DNA of 64,000 bases, taken from positions 70,599-134,598 of the forward strand of contig MNCI01033500.1 in assembly GCA_015680685.1 (NCBI GenBank), given 5' to 3'. Shown here piece after piece: positions 12,191 through 23,660 of this stretch (within the stretch, counting starts at the first letter, position 1; every line of letters begins with the position of its first letter). The translations under genes were made by a program, and so were the position numbers. This DNA comes from Gnetum montanum (taxonomy: Eukaryota; Streptophyta; Gnetopsida; Gnetales; Gnetaceae). The notes under the pieces were generated by a model. It was given only the letters and a program-made list of their open reading frames with translations. It was not told the origin of the DNA and did not search any database.

Positions 12191-14460
12191 GGAGGATGTT
12201 TTACATTAAAAATAAGGTTTTTCTAGACATCCACATCGGAGCCATGTTGGGAAGCATGGGTGGGGTGACCCCTAGCATGGATAGGATGGTTATGTGATTT
12301 CTCAAGCTAATTTTGATTAGGTTTGGACTTTTGAGAGCCTTTATGATTAGTGCAGTGTGTTGCGGAAGAAACTTTATCATTATTGGAATTGATTTGAATC
12401 TCTGGGAGTTATGCATTAAGCATGTAATGACCATCCATGCTAGAGCAACTCTAGCCAACATGGCTCGAATGTTTGTGTCTAAGAAAAATTAACTTATTAC
12501 ATCCAAAGAGGCAAAATTAATGTTCTATGGGATTCTCAAGGCATCATAGGATTATAATAGTTAGCATTGATCATTTTGGAGTTAAGAGTTTGCAATGAAA
12601 GTGGGTTTTGAGGTATTACCCATAGATATACATTGGGAAGCATGGATGAAAGAGGGGGGGAGGTTAGCATGGATAGCCTAGCCTTGATGATTTTAGGGTT
12701 AAGATAAGATGAAATTATAGCCAAATATAGGGTTTTGTAGTTGTAAGCTCCCACAATCAATTTTTTAGTCCATTTGATGAGTGTCATGTGGGTAGAACCT
12801 TGTTAGGAAACTTATCCATGTTAGGGCCATGCTAGCAAGTGTGGCTCCATTGTCCTCTAGCATGAATATACTTGATCTTTAGCTCCTACTAGGTTTCAGA
12901 GATAATGCAATAAATTTTTTAACTATCTAGAGTTTCTAGTACTCATGTTGGAGGTTTATACTTACAACTGTCTATACTTCATGGTTATTTTAGCTTTGCA
13001 TGATTATAGCTTTGCTAGCCACAGTGGGAAACATTGCTCCATTGTGGGTGAGCAATATAATGGGTTTTCATGGTTTAAGTGAGGTTAATTTATAGAAAGT
13101 TAAAAATTTTGATGTCCTAGGATCCACTAGGCTAAGTTTTAGGCTTTTAAATGTGTTGATGTATTACCAAAACTAGTAAAAAACATTACCCACATTGGAG
13201 CCATGCTAGCCATCATGGCTCTAGCATTCCTTAACATGGCTACATTGGAATATTAATTTGTAGTGATCCCTAGCATAAAATCAACCAAATATTCAAGTTC
13301 CACGGGTTTTTGATTTTGATAGATAGTATTTGACATCAAACTGACAGCTTTGAAGGCTTTTTTATATTTTTTTTTGTCACCACCACCCCTTGGGACATGT
13401 TGGCTAATGTGGTCCTGACATGGTTGGAGGAGGGACAACAACTTTTTAATACTTTTGTCTTATTTTCTAGCATTTGATGACTCTTGGAGGCTCTAACAGG
13501 ATCCTAGGATCAAGGTAGTGTAATTTGGAACCAATTTGGTGGATTTGTGAGCCTCCTATGGGTTTTCTTCGTTACCCATTCTTGACCCATGCTAGCTAGC
13601 ATGGGTGGAGTCTACCCTAGTGTGTATAGATCATGTTTGGCTAATTATGATTGGGTTTTACTTGATTTACAATCATTGAAAACTTTGGGATGGTCTTTGG
13701 ATAATAGGGGTGAGTTTTGAGGTCATTTTAGTGCATCTATGGATCTTTATGGGACATCCTCAGAGCACCCATGCTAGACCCATGCTTGCCACCATGGGTG
13801 AGTGGCTTCTCATCATGGCTAAGAGGGTTGGGAAGGAATTTAACTTATTTTGCTTTAGTTTTTGGCTATTTAGGACTCCAAAAAAGTGAGAAGCTTATGA
13901 TATGTCAGTTTTAAGGTTACTTTTGGTGTTTTATGGTTACACCCCATCCAACCATGCTAGGTCAACATTGGATAGTGTGGTTGGGATTCTCCTAGGTGTG
14001 GATCCACTAGAATCCATGGTTTTTGCCACTTTTTGTTAGATTTGAAAAGGTTTTAGAGCTATTGGAGGCTTCTACTAGGGTTTTAGGCTTTGTGAGTTTA
14101 TTTTGCAGTCGAATTGAGGTTTGATTAATGCTTGTGAATTTCATCACCCATGGAGTAATGCTAGTGAGAGTGGATGGGATCTAGGTCAATGTTGTTACCC
14201 AAAATAGAAGGTTATATCATGGTTTCTTGACTCTCTTGGGGATTGGTGCTTGCTGGCATAAACATCTAGTTACTAAATTTGGCATGGGTTTCTTAGGTTT
14301 TATGCATGGGATGCTTTAACCCATGGCGGATCCACATGGACCAACATGGGTGAGGTGAGTTTCAAGTTAGAAGGTATTTTTGAAGGCTTCATAAGGGTTA
14401 AACCCCAGCATAGATGGGATTTTAGGCCTTAAACCCTATAGCTTGGGAGGTTCCTAATGG
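12190..14460 (-). repeat. Satellite-like array in element A, about 12 units of about 185-190 bp
   Basis: The motif CCATGCTAGC..GCATGGGTG or variants recurs near 12,240, 12,630, 12,815, 13,015, 13,195, 13,395, 13,585, 13,770, 13,950, 14,150 and 14,320, a spacing near 185-190. Units are strongly diverged. The core holds a small dyad (CATGCTAGC next to GCTAGCATG near 13,587). It sits between protease and 3' LTR, the same place as the array in element C (32,930-34,860), though the unit sequences look unrelated. Confidence 0.75.
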
Positions 14461-14729
14461 GGTGCAACCAAATTCAAATTTTGGTTTTGATTTTTTGATC
14501 TTCCATTATCCTAGTGCTGCTAAAACTTTTCCCCCTTTGAACTACCAATTCATCATTAGTTTAGTGAATGAATTAGGCAAAGGGAATTTCATGCATGTTA
14601 CAAGGTTTCATGTTGCAGTCATGGTATGAAGTTGTGTTTGCTAACTTACATAGTTATAATGTAATAAAGAAGTAAGATTGACTAGGTGGCAAGGTTGTAA
14701 ACTAAATTGTAAATAATTTATGATGTTTT

Positions 14730-14886
14730 TCCAGTTCTAGGCCATCACAAATAATAGTTTTAGTAGTTTTAGACCTTAGAAGACATTAGGTTACCAATTT
14801 TAGGCCTTAGTATACCATGATGTTGTTAGTTTTAGGCCTTAGCAAGCCATGTGTTGTCCATCTTAGGCCTTGGTAGGCATTATTCC
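14730..14886 (-). repeat. Minisatellite, 5 units of about 33-37 bp, after the protease of A
   Basis: TTTTAGGCCTTAG followed by CCATG.TGTTG-like text recurs near 14,737, 14,769, 14,807, 14,840 and 14,871. Read on the minus strand the unit is GGCCTAAAACTA plus about 20 bases. The same unit occurs after the protease of C (30,508-30,600) and of D (41,230-41,330), always in the element's sense orientation. Confidence 0.8.
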
Positions 14887-14989
14887 ATACTTGCCTAGCA
14901 GGCATGAGATGCTCTTGAGAGAGTATATAAAGATAAAATTAGTAATGAAACGTGATATAATGTTGCAAAGATGAATAAATGATTAAAAA

Positions 14990-15870
14990 TATTCTAGATG
15001 AGACATTTACCATGAAATTATTGTTTACTATTTGATAGGTCAATGAGTTCCTTTGGCATGACCTTGTGCTCACCATCTCTCTTGTTCAACATGTAAACCT
15101 ACATGCATTTTAGTTGACCACCCCATGTTGCAAAGTTTATATTGCTAGCATCATTATTATATTTTTTGTTGGTGGTCCTAGTATGAGTATAAGGAGTTTC
15201 TTCTTGAAACTCCACCTTTAAATCTTAGTCAATGTTGACATAATTAACTAAAGGTAGTAACATATTGTGTTCATGAATGATAATTTTTCATTTCTCATAG
15301 GGCAAGTGAATCTATTGATGTATAGAAGATGAGACTGCATGAAGCTTATCTAACCATGGTCTTCCTAGGATCAAGTTGAAGCTAGGTATTTCTTCAACCA
15401 CTAGGAAGCTGTTGAACATGGGAAACTACTCTCCAACTATGAAATCCAAAGAAATAGAACCTTGCACTACTACTCATAACTCATTAAATAACTTAAGTGT
15501 TGAGGTTGTGGTTTCTTGGATGTTCTTGGTTAAGCCTAGTGTGTCAATAATGGAAAATGGTACCACATTAGTTACCACCCCATCATTCACATGAACATGA
15601 TGAACTTTGTATCTACCAATATGTATGGTGATAAGGACAGGAGTGGATATCGATTCTTCATTTCTAGAGTCAATCTTTACCTCACTCTCATAAAATTTAA
15701 GCATTGGTTGATGCTCAGGTTCCTTAAGCAAATCTTTCTCAATATAGAGTGGATTGATTCTTTATTGGCATGCACGTCTTTGTCCACATTGATAGAGGTT
15801 AGAACTTGGGCTAGTGCATCTCTATGAGAAGGAGAAATCATGACTAGGTCATACATGTTCATTGATGTGT
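14990..15870 (-). pseudogene. Aspartic protease region of element A
   Basis: Retroviral-type protease that would cleave the element's gag. On the minus strand the pieces are a lead-in with EVKIDSRNEE near 15,680, the catalytic-site region VHVNDGVVTNVVP near 15,600 (an Asp-Gly pair is kept, the preceding Asp reads Asn), LGLTKN, LKLF, then after a frame change the flap-like FNLILGRPWLDKL near 15,370. D has the same order (INNGGGTNVI, then LILGRPWL). Stops and frame changes break it. It follows gag on the same strand. No reverse transcriptase follows; the next feature is the minisatellite. Confidence 0.7.
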
Positions 15871-16149
15871 TCTTTTGTTTTAATGATCATTTGGCTTACT
15901 CCACTATTATAAGGAAATTCCTTTCCTTGGGGTGTGATGCTTCAGCCTTTGTGGTTCTAACCTTCTCCACCCTTCCTAGAGTTTGTGGCTTAGGTTTCAG
16001 TGCATGTGCCTTGGGCCCCTTGTCCATTAGTATAGTTGGTCTTGGTGTAGGTCTTGGTTGGTCAACTTTCTTTAAACCCTTTTGTTATTGGTTATTTTTA
16101 GTGGGCTTTCTTGTTGTCTTGGCAACAAGTTGATTTCATTGTCATTATG

Positions 16150-18536
16150 ATGATGGTTTCTTGCTAACTATTGATTTTTTTGTCATAATAAGTGGCATTT
16201 GATCATAGGTTGTTGTGGTCTTACTTGTTTAAGGTGGAGGAACCTAGATAATTAATGGTTCCTTAGGATTTAGAGGATTAGTAACTCATTAATTGCATTA
16301 TGATGTTGATGCCATTGAAGTGGGGAGAGGTACGATGAAAGGCTTCTTAGGGGCCAAATGAGGTGGTACTTGTATGACAAAGGGCTCTTTAGGCTTTGTG
16401 TTTTTAGGCTATAGTGGTACTTTGATAAGAAATGTTTTTTTAGGATTAGACCATTTGGTTTCTATGAAGGAGGCTATAGTATAGGATTTGGTTTTGGCTC
16501 TTGCAAAGTTGGGCCCATTCAACACCAACTCTTCACAATCTATCATCTTTTGGATGTCATTCTTTAATTCTAGGAAAAAATCATGTCATGACCAACCATT
16601 TGATGATAATGGAAATACCTATCCAGTCTAAATTACTTTGGTAGCTTGGGATCATCTTTCATAGTTATCGTTAGGTCTTTGGCTATGTCACAAAGATGAT
16701 CATGCCTCTTATGAGCCTCTTTAGATAGTTACTTATGTTGTATATAGTCATCTTTAAGCAAATATTATAAAAGCTCAGAGGGCTCCATAGGAAACATAGT
16801 GTACTTAGATGTATCCTTCCATACAAACCTTGGTCATGGTTAAATTGGAATGTAGGAAGTGAATGATTCGTGTGAGTTAGAAGATGTGTTGCGAGGTGAT
16901 GATCCTTGCCTATCTACCTATTTTTTCTATTTATATATTTCAACCATAGTGATATGTTCTTTCTTTGTTTTATCCCTATCCCTTCATGTGTGTTGGTTTT
17001 TTTTATTCCACATAGGTTGGATCATTGCTAGCCTTTGCTATCTCCTCAATGTTCTTAGTTTGTGAGCAGGCTTGGCTTAGTGATAGGGCTGTAGGTAGTA
17101 AAAATTTAACTTAATAAACTTATTTACTGCTTCCTTATAGATGGTCAAGATTTGAATTTTAGAGATAGGCTCTAGAATCTCATTGAGCATTGAATTCCAT
17201 CTCTGAATGAACCTTTTGACTAGTTTGAGTGGCCCCTAGTTCACCTTCATCAATTGGTCCAATGTGGCATTTGGCTTCAAGTTTCATTTGAAGCTATTGA
17301 CAAATTAGTTAATCAAGTTCTAAATGAAAGAGATAGAACCCCTAGGTAAGGTTCAATACCAATCTAGATCTTTTTCTTTAAGGGACAATGGAAAAATTCT
17401 CAATATCATATGTGGACAACCTCCCAAAAAGAGGTACTTAGACTAGAAGGTGATTAGATGTGCATTGGAATCCCCTTCATCATTGTATTTGGTGAAGTTT
17501 AAAATAGGCAAGCCCATGGGTAAGGTTATTTGAGGTACAATATGACTTATAGGATCATCTTGGTAGAAGGCTAGAACCTTGACCATCTAAGTTGTATTAG
17601 CCTTGAGCTTTCATAGCTCTTCATTAAGGTCTTGGATCATTTGAAAGGCTTGATCCAAGCCTTTGGGAATCCTTGTGGGCTACAACATTTTTGTTGATGG
17701 TTAAGAATGAAGTTTTAAGACTTGAAGTTGTACAATTAACATTTTCATAAATGGAGGAGGTCATGTGGTCACCATAGTAGGTGGCTTAAATAAGGAAAAA
17801 CAAGTTTGAGTTAGAACTTGTGGTATCAATGGGATGAAAGAAGTATGAGAGGCTTTTATTGCTTAGGATCCCAATGAGGATCCTGCTAGCACGACAATGG
17901 GAGATGATAAGGTAGACATCACCAAGGTTGGGTGAATCGAGTGAGGTTGTATGGGAAAGAGCATCAATGAGAATAAGGAGGTAGATTGAGACATGTATTA
18001 TGACCAGTGTATGGAAATAATGGATGTAAAATCAAATATGGTACAATGGACTAGAGGGGAATTAGGCTAAGGAGCTTGTCCCATTGATGAGGAAAGAGAC
18101 ATCTAGTTGGGTGTAGTTGTTTGGGGAGTTGAGATTGAAAAAGACTTTCAATGAAGGTGTCTAATTCTAGTTTAGCCTTAAACTCATCTTCCTCTTCTTG
18201 ATGATCCTCTGAGCTAATTCTCTCAATAAACTCATCAACCTCTATGAGTTGTATGAGCATTTGTTCACAAAATATGGTTAGGGGGATTTGGTCATAAGGA
18301 TATGGGATGTATTCTTTCCCATCCCAATGTATGATTTCAAATTAACATTTAGCATTAAATTCAGAGTGTGATATCAAGATATAGCCTTGTATATTGACAT
18401 AAAGAAAGTTGTTTAACTCCTTATTAATGACCACAAAATTTGCGTTCTTGACCCTCTACCTATGTGATTATCTTTGTTTTATGACCGTGGGGTCATTCGA
18501 GTCATAGACACAAATTGCATCTTGGCTTGAGGCCAT
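16150..18536 (-). pseudogene. Gag of element A, Tat/Ogre-like, decayed
   Basis: Structural (capsid/nucleocapsid) polyprotein of the element. The start at 18,536 gives MASSQDAICVYDSNDP; D begins in the same way at 37,406. Further along come DGKEYIPYPYDQIPL near 18,310, an acidic stretch near 18,200, the capsid-like block LDQLMKVN.GPLKLVKRFIQ near 17,270-17,220 with RWNSMLNEI after it, and a His/Cys-like block LCDIAKDLTITMKDDPKLPK then FHYHQMVGHD near 16,690-16,580, where the family's first Cys reads Phe. Several stops and frame shifts are present, so it cannot make a full protein. The lineage call rests on the gag-PR order and the YCxYHxxxGHxT-type motif known from Tat/Ogre gag. Confidence 0.7.
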
Positions 18537-19775
18537 GTATGTGAGGTCTACTAGTAGAATGGTTGATTTATGAAAAGACATTAATTAGTATCAACCAAAC
18601 CAAGTTTGGATAGCAGAAACTAAGCAGGGCTTTGAAAAGCTAAGCTAGGCTTTAAAAAGTTGAGTAGTTTTTGGAAAAGTAAAAGAACAATAAAAGCAAA
18701 CTTGCAATAGTTTTTATGTTTGGATTTTAAAAAGTCAAACACTTGTGAAAATATTAAGAATGGAAAAAGAGGATTAATTCTAATATATTGGGTTTTGGAA
18801 AGATATGCTAGTATTTTCCAAAGAATATGTTGGTTATAAAAATAGTAAGTTTTAGTTTACTTTTTTCAAAGGGTGTTACTATATGTTTCCTTTATGGAAA
18901 TTTTATTGGGATTTGTTGTGCAACAAAGAAAAATATTAGTTTTCAATAGATACACTAGGTATCCTAAAAAGCAACACTAGGTTTTATGTGGTAATGGAAA
19001 ATGTAATTTTTCTAACACAACTACACTAGGTTTTTTGGTAGAGTGGAGAAAGATGGGGATGTTTGATTTAATTTCTAATAAATTAAACCAAAATTCTAGC
19101 AAGTGGAGTTTCCCAAGGTCTAAAGGGGATATGGTTGTAGAATAGCTATAAACTATAGCTATAGGTGTAGTGCAAGTTGTAGTGGAAAGGTGGTTTACCT
19201 TTTATGTAGGCAAACACAATAATTTTATGTTAAACCCCCACCACATTGGCCTTGTCATTAGTATCCATAGTAGAGGTGGAAGTGAGGGAAGAAGGGGGTT
19301 AAGATAAATAATCTTACACCTCCTTACATATCATTGGGATGCTTTCCCTTAGCAAGACTAGTGATATTACTCAAAAGTTAAGGTGAAATTTTTTGTTATT
19401 TTTAAAAAGTTTTCTTGGTTTTGGCAGAACATCAATGATGGCCTTGATAGGAAATTTTCTAAGTAGAGTACATAAATTTTTAGATGGCTTTGAAGGAGCA
19501 TTGATGGCCTTTGGAAAACACAAAGGTAAGTGCAATTTACAACCATGCTAGCGATACAATGTCCAGTAATGGTTGTGAAAATTTTTTCAAAACCCAAATC
19601 ACCTGCAATCTCCATTCTAGGTTTTGTTGGTAGGGAGATGCATGGTAGTGTTGGGTTTTGTTGCAAAAAAAAATGTTGTCAGTGTTTAAAGATGTTTTGG
19701 TGTAAATTCAAGGTTTTGTACTACTAAAAGTATTATTAAAATGGCAAACAAGATTGGACATAGAACTTGGATGAA
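18537..19775 (-). mobile_element. 5' untranslated leader of element A
   Basis: No coding is supported. Short direct repeats occur: AGCTAGGCTTTAAAAAG-like units near 18,620-18,665, and ACACTAGGTTTT three times between 18,950 and 19,035. The part next to the primer site is alignable with the leader of D (36,634 onward): both read TTTTAATAA..TTTT shortly after the site. Confidence 0.6.
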
Positions 19776-19794
19776 GGCCCTCCTTCTAGTGCCA
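19776..19794 (-). other. Primer-binding site of element A
   Basis: The minus strand reads TGGCACTAGAAGGAGGGCC, 5 bases inside the LTR end. D has AATTGCTAGAAGGAGGACC at 36,615-36,633 and C has CTTATACTAGAAGTTGGACC at 27,443-27,462, all just inside the LTR. The priming tRNA was not identified with certainty. Confidence 0.7.
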
Positions 19795-19799
19795 GAAAA

Positions 19800-20940
19800 T
19801 GGTAATGCCTAAAAAATTTGGTTGCTAGAAAACCAGAAATTCCAGTGAAATAGCCTAATCATGGATCCTAATGGCCTCTGAGAAAGAGGATTCAAGGTGT
19901 GCTGGATGGTATTGTTGATCACCCAAGAACTTAGAAGGTGTAAACAATATAAATAATTTAAATAAAATATAGATTTGATTAGAAGAAAAGCACAAAAATT
20001 AATTGTGGAATGAGCTTGCAGAACGAAACACTTTATTAAAGTAATGAAAAATATTCCAAAGTATACGTTTAAAGTGCACAAGTTGTGTGTCTAAATGCAA
20101 GAAGGAGTTGCTTAGATAAGGCTTGAAGCTTGTTGAAGCTAATAGGTTGTGTGCTATAGTAAACTTCATGATCCAAGTACTTTTCAACTTCCAACACCAA
20201 AAATCATTGATGTTTTTTAGCTTGGATGTACAATGATGATGCAAAGGATTGTAAAGTATATTTGAATTTTGCTGCAATAGTACTATGCTAAGAGTCTCCA
20301 ATGCTTAGGTCAATGGCAATTTGCTCCAAAATTCTTATAAACGCCAATGGTTTTTTTGTGTCCAAGGTTGCACATTGTTGTGAAGTTTTCTCCACCCTTA
20401 AAAGAATCAAAAAGAAGCTCTTCAATATGTTTGAAAATTTTATTTATAGGCCATAGAGTTATTGGTTTTGGTTCTACAAATTTCTTCCATGATTACTAAT
20501 AGATTGGTATAATTTGTAGGTGTAGCATGCCTTTGATTCCAGTGTACTTTTCATTTATGATAAGTTTTGATACTCCCAAGTCACCAAGACCATGTTGTTT
20601 ACCATAAATAGTAAATAGACTTTTCCAACAATACTGGCCTCACCCACCAATGATGGGTAGTGGTGCCTCTAGCATAGCAAAGATCATACCCCCCACAAAA
20701 CCCATGAAAATGCCAATTTTGGTAGTCCAAGAGGGATTTTAAATCCACCCAAAGCTCAAATATAGACATGTTAGGCCTTTTTCCATTTAAAAAGTGAGGT
20801 TATAAAAACTTATGAAGCATCTCTTAAGGTTAAAGTATGTGAAATTGCATCTCATGAATTGAAATCTTCACATCTTACAATGAGTTTTTAGGTTTAGGTT
20901 TTGTGGGAAAATATAGTTGTAATGACAAGAGGTTGTAACA
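19800..20940 (-). mobile_element. LTR L2 (5' LTR of element A)
   Basis: About 1.14 kb, homologous to L1. Read on the minus strand it starts TGTTACAACC (at 20,940) and ends near GGCATTACCA (at 19,800), with a TATA box (CCTATAAATAAA) near 20,450. The primer site follows immediately, which makes this the 5' LTR. The two LTRs of A differ at many positions, including small indels, so the insertion is old. The distance from L1 gives an element of about 11.8 kb. Confidence 0.85.
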
Positions 20941-21507
20941 TGCATTTTTTAAGTGGTGTTTTAGGTTGCATAGATGTGAAACTATGAATATAAAAATTTT
21001 AATTTTTAGAGCATTCTATTTAATAACAATGATGCCAAAAAATTAATCTACAAAATATATGTACTTTAAATCCAACTTCCTAACATGGAAACCTACATAT
21101 GTATTGGAATAATTAGATGAGTACCCATGATTTAACCCTTAATTATGTGATTTTAAGATCTTATTTTCCTCAAAGAAGAAGGACTAAAAACCATTGTTAA
21201 ATACTTGAATGTTTTTAAATCAGGTTATATGAATATAGTTTCTATCAGTCATTTATGATATTATTTTAAAAACTATATTCATTCTAGTTTTTGATTATAT
21301 AATAGTGTTGGCATATTTAGCCAATACATGGAACAGGTTGGCATGATACAATTGGTTTAGAGTTTTTGGAGAAGTGGCAAAAAAATTTCAGTTTGAGAGA
21401 AAAAGAATAAATTACAAATATTCTCCCAAGTCTTAAGGTCTTTGAAAAATAATTTTTTTTTAAAGAATAATAGAGTAACGTCAGTGCAAAGGTAGAGACT
21501 GCCAAAA
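20941..21507. other. AT-rich flank outside element A, nothing recognised
   Basis: No repeat partner or coding was found. Homology with the outside of L1 stops at 20,940, so this is likely the insertion flank. Confidence 0.4.
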
Positions 21508-21752
21508 TCAATCAACTGTAGCATAAGGACTGGACTTGACAGATTCAACCTCCAAAATCAACACAGCAAAGTGCAGAGGTGTATTATCTTGAGTGCCTGA
21601 GAGCTCAGTTTCTGGCTTTCCCATGCTCCAGCTCCTGATTTTATTTACAACATTATTATTATTATGATTCAGAACGAGGATGTCGAGTCGCTCTATTTGT
21701 GCAATGGTATAAGACATACCGTACCACGAATCTGCCAGTATTCCCAAAAAGC
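21508..21752 (-). pseudogene. Possible exon remnant with an ankyrin-like repeat
   Basis: On the minus strand a frame runs from 21,752 to a TGA near 21,509. It is preceded by a good splice-acceptor context (TGTATCAATTTCAG just above 21,752). Near its end it reads DNTPLHFAVLILEVESVK, close to the ankyrin consensus xxTPLHxAxxxGxxexVk, with a Leu where the turn glycine should be. Codon use is more balanced than in the surrounding AT-rich DNA. I infer the last exon, or a fragment, of a plant ankyrin-repeat gene; upstream exons were not found. It lies next to the HSP70 pseudogene on the opposite strand. Confidence 0.4.
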
Positions 21753-21914
21753 CTGAAATTGATACAATGGTAATCTTGATCTATAAAGATTTTAAAGGAA
21801 CCAAAATACAGTGCTTAGGTTCTATGTATGTTCTGTTTACGCAACTGTTTAACATATCTTACTAGTACCATTACTTGGCCTCTGTTTCTTGGATGACTTC
21901 AAGAAACCTCAACA

Positions 21915-22500
21915 TCATGCACATCATCAAGGCCTCCATCGGCGATGTCACGCTCATGGGTCATTCTACGTGGATCCCAAAGGTCCAGCAACTACTTCAA
22001 GACTTTTTCAATGGCAAGGAGCTCTGTAAGAGCATCAACCCAAACGAGGCCGTTGCCTATGGTGTAGCTGTACAGGCCGCCATTCTCTTCGGCGAGTCCA
22101 GCGACAAGGTCCAGGACTTACTCCTCCTTGACGTGACTTCGTTGTCCCTGGGCATCGAGATTGCAGGTGGTGTCATGATGGCGCTCATCCCCCACAACAT
22201 GACCACCCCAGCAAAGAAAGAGCAGGTTTTCAGCACGTACTCGGACAATCAGGCAAGCGCGCTGATTCAGGTGTACAAGGGCGAGCATGCTCGCACGAAG
22301 GACAACAACCTGCTAGGTAAGTTCGAGCTGACGGGCATTCCTCTGGTACCCCGAGGCATTCCCCAGATCAACGTGTGCTTCGACATCAATGCCAACAACA
22401 TCCTCCACATGACGGCCAAGATCAAGACGGTGGGTGTCAAAAACAATGTCACCATCACTAACGACAAAGTGCGGCTGAGAAAGATGAGATCGAGTGCAGG
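21915..22500 (+). pseudogene. HSP70: HSP70 chaperone fragment, intronless, 5'-truncated and frameshifted
   Basis: Cytosolic-type HSP70 (ATP-driven protein folding). The fragment covers the end of the ATPase domain and most of the beta substrate-binding domain: [77 protein letters not shown] and TITNDK follow in the family's order. The first part of the protein is missing, and the third ATPase signature reads MGHSTWIP instead of GGSTRIP. Near 22,483 a single-base deletion shifts the frame just before a DEIE motif. The DNA is much richer in G and C than its neighbours. No intron is present, though the missing 5' part leaves a true processed origin unproven. Not a working gene. Confidence 0.9.
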
Positions 22501-22619
22501 ACAAGGCAAGGCGGGACAATGCAACAGCAAAGGTTACAACAGCTGCAGTTTTAATGGAACACATGGAAACATTACCGAATGCGATGGCAGAGCCTTTTTT
22601 CGCGGTGGCAGTTGATACA

Positions 22620-22997
22620 TGGTTTTGGCAGGGTGGGATAATTTGAAACTATTTGTCAACAGTTCCAGGCCTGGCACCTTCACATTCAAACTTCATATTT
22701 TGAGCCACCACCGGATTTAAATTTCTATTTCTAGCAAATTTTACACGGGTTCAAAGTGCAAATGCAGATAATTTATTTATATAAGCTTACATGGGTTGGC
22801 TATCGCCACCACCAACGTCTATACCAAGGTGGATATTGCATTATATTTTTACTACCACCTTGTTCATAAAATTACTAGGGCTTCTATAGTATTTAAAACT
22901 TAAAAATTCTAGACAAATAAAAATAAAAACAACAATTATATGGAGCTTTTGAATTTATTTTAAAAAAATTATTATTATTGCTTATAAAAGCAATATT
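22620..22997. other. Low-copy spacer after the HSP70 fragment
   Basis: No coding and no repeat partner in the window. It contains near-repeats of CCACCACC. No poly(A) tail follows the HSP70 fragment that would prove retroposition. Confidence 0.4.
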
Positions 22998-23660
22998 TGT
23001 AAAGACACATGCCAATATCAGCATGATTTTCTCCTAACCTTCCTAACTTGTTGGGCAAGTAAGATCTCCTAACTTGTTGGGAAAGTAATTAACTTCCTTA
23101 CTTGGGAGAAAAGTTAGCTAACATATTTCTGAATGTAACTACCTTTTGAACCCTATAAAAAGGTTTCAGGGGTAAGAGAAAAGGGGACTGGGGGAGACTT
23201 TGGAAGACTAATAGCTCTCACTTGGAGACACACTTTGGCTCTGGGAAGAGCATTTGTAAAGAAGAAATCGTGAAAAATTGCTTGTAAGATGATTGGCTAA
23301 AGAAAATATTTTAGCCTCTTTGTCATAGTCCTGTGAGTTATGCTTATTGTTTTTTATTTTGTTTAAATTTTTTAGCTAGTGGTTTAGATAGTATCATCCT
23401 TGGCAAGTAATTTTGGGATTTTTAGATTGCTCTTATTGTTCTTGTTGCATAATTGAAAATTTCTATTAAAATTTTGTCATAGAAGCGCTTGTGTTTGCAA
23501 GCCTTAAGAGCATTTTAGTAGTGAATTTGATTATTGTGCAACGTATAAGAACCGCTATTAGGATTGTTGTAAGAGAGCCTCTACGTGTAGTCATGTCATT
23601 GAACGATTCAATAGTCAAGAGGGTTCAAAAAATCTTTGGTATTTTGATGGGACCAGAATA
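22998..23660 (+). mobile_element. Possible LTR or promoter-bearing repeat, + orientation
   Basis: Starting at TGTAAAGACACATG, the stretch has two tandem copies of CTCCTAAC(CTTCCTAA)CTTGTTGGG.AAGTAA, partly inverted by TTACTTGGGAGAAAAGTTAG, then a TATA box (CCCTATAAAAAGG near 23,150) and a purine-rich transcript-start-like segment. This layout fits an LTR U3/R. TTTGGTATTTTGATGGG near 23,640 could be a decayed primer site for initiator tRNA-Met (TGGTATCAGAGC), but the match is weak. No partner copy is in the window. Confidence 0.3.

Noticed and set aside
19776-19794. Assigning the family primer site to a named tRNA
   Set aside because: The TGGC.CTAGAAGGAGG core is clear, but I could not match it securely to a tRNA 3' end from memory.
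9118-20945. Target-site duplication for element A
   Set aside because: Flanking pentamers GGTTA and TGCAT do not match; one end is altered or the element recombined.
21875-22615. A 246-codon open frame considered as a working HSP70 gene
   Set aside because: The first half of the protein is absent, the ATPase signature is changed, and a one-base deletion shifts the frame before the end; the nominal start is not an ATG.
22380-22620. Poly(A) tail that would prove a processed HSP70 copy
   Set aside because: No A-run follows the fragment; the 3' end diverges before any tail.
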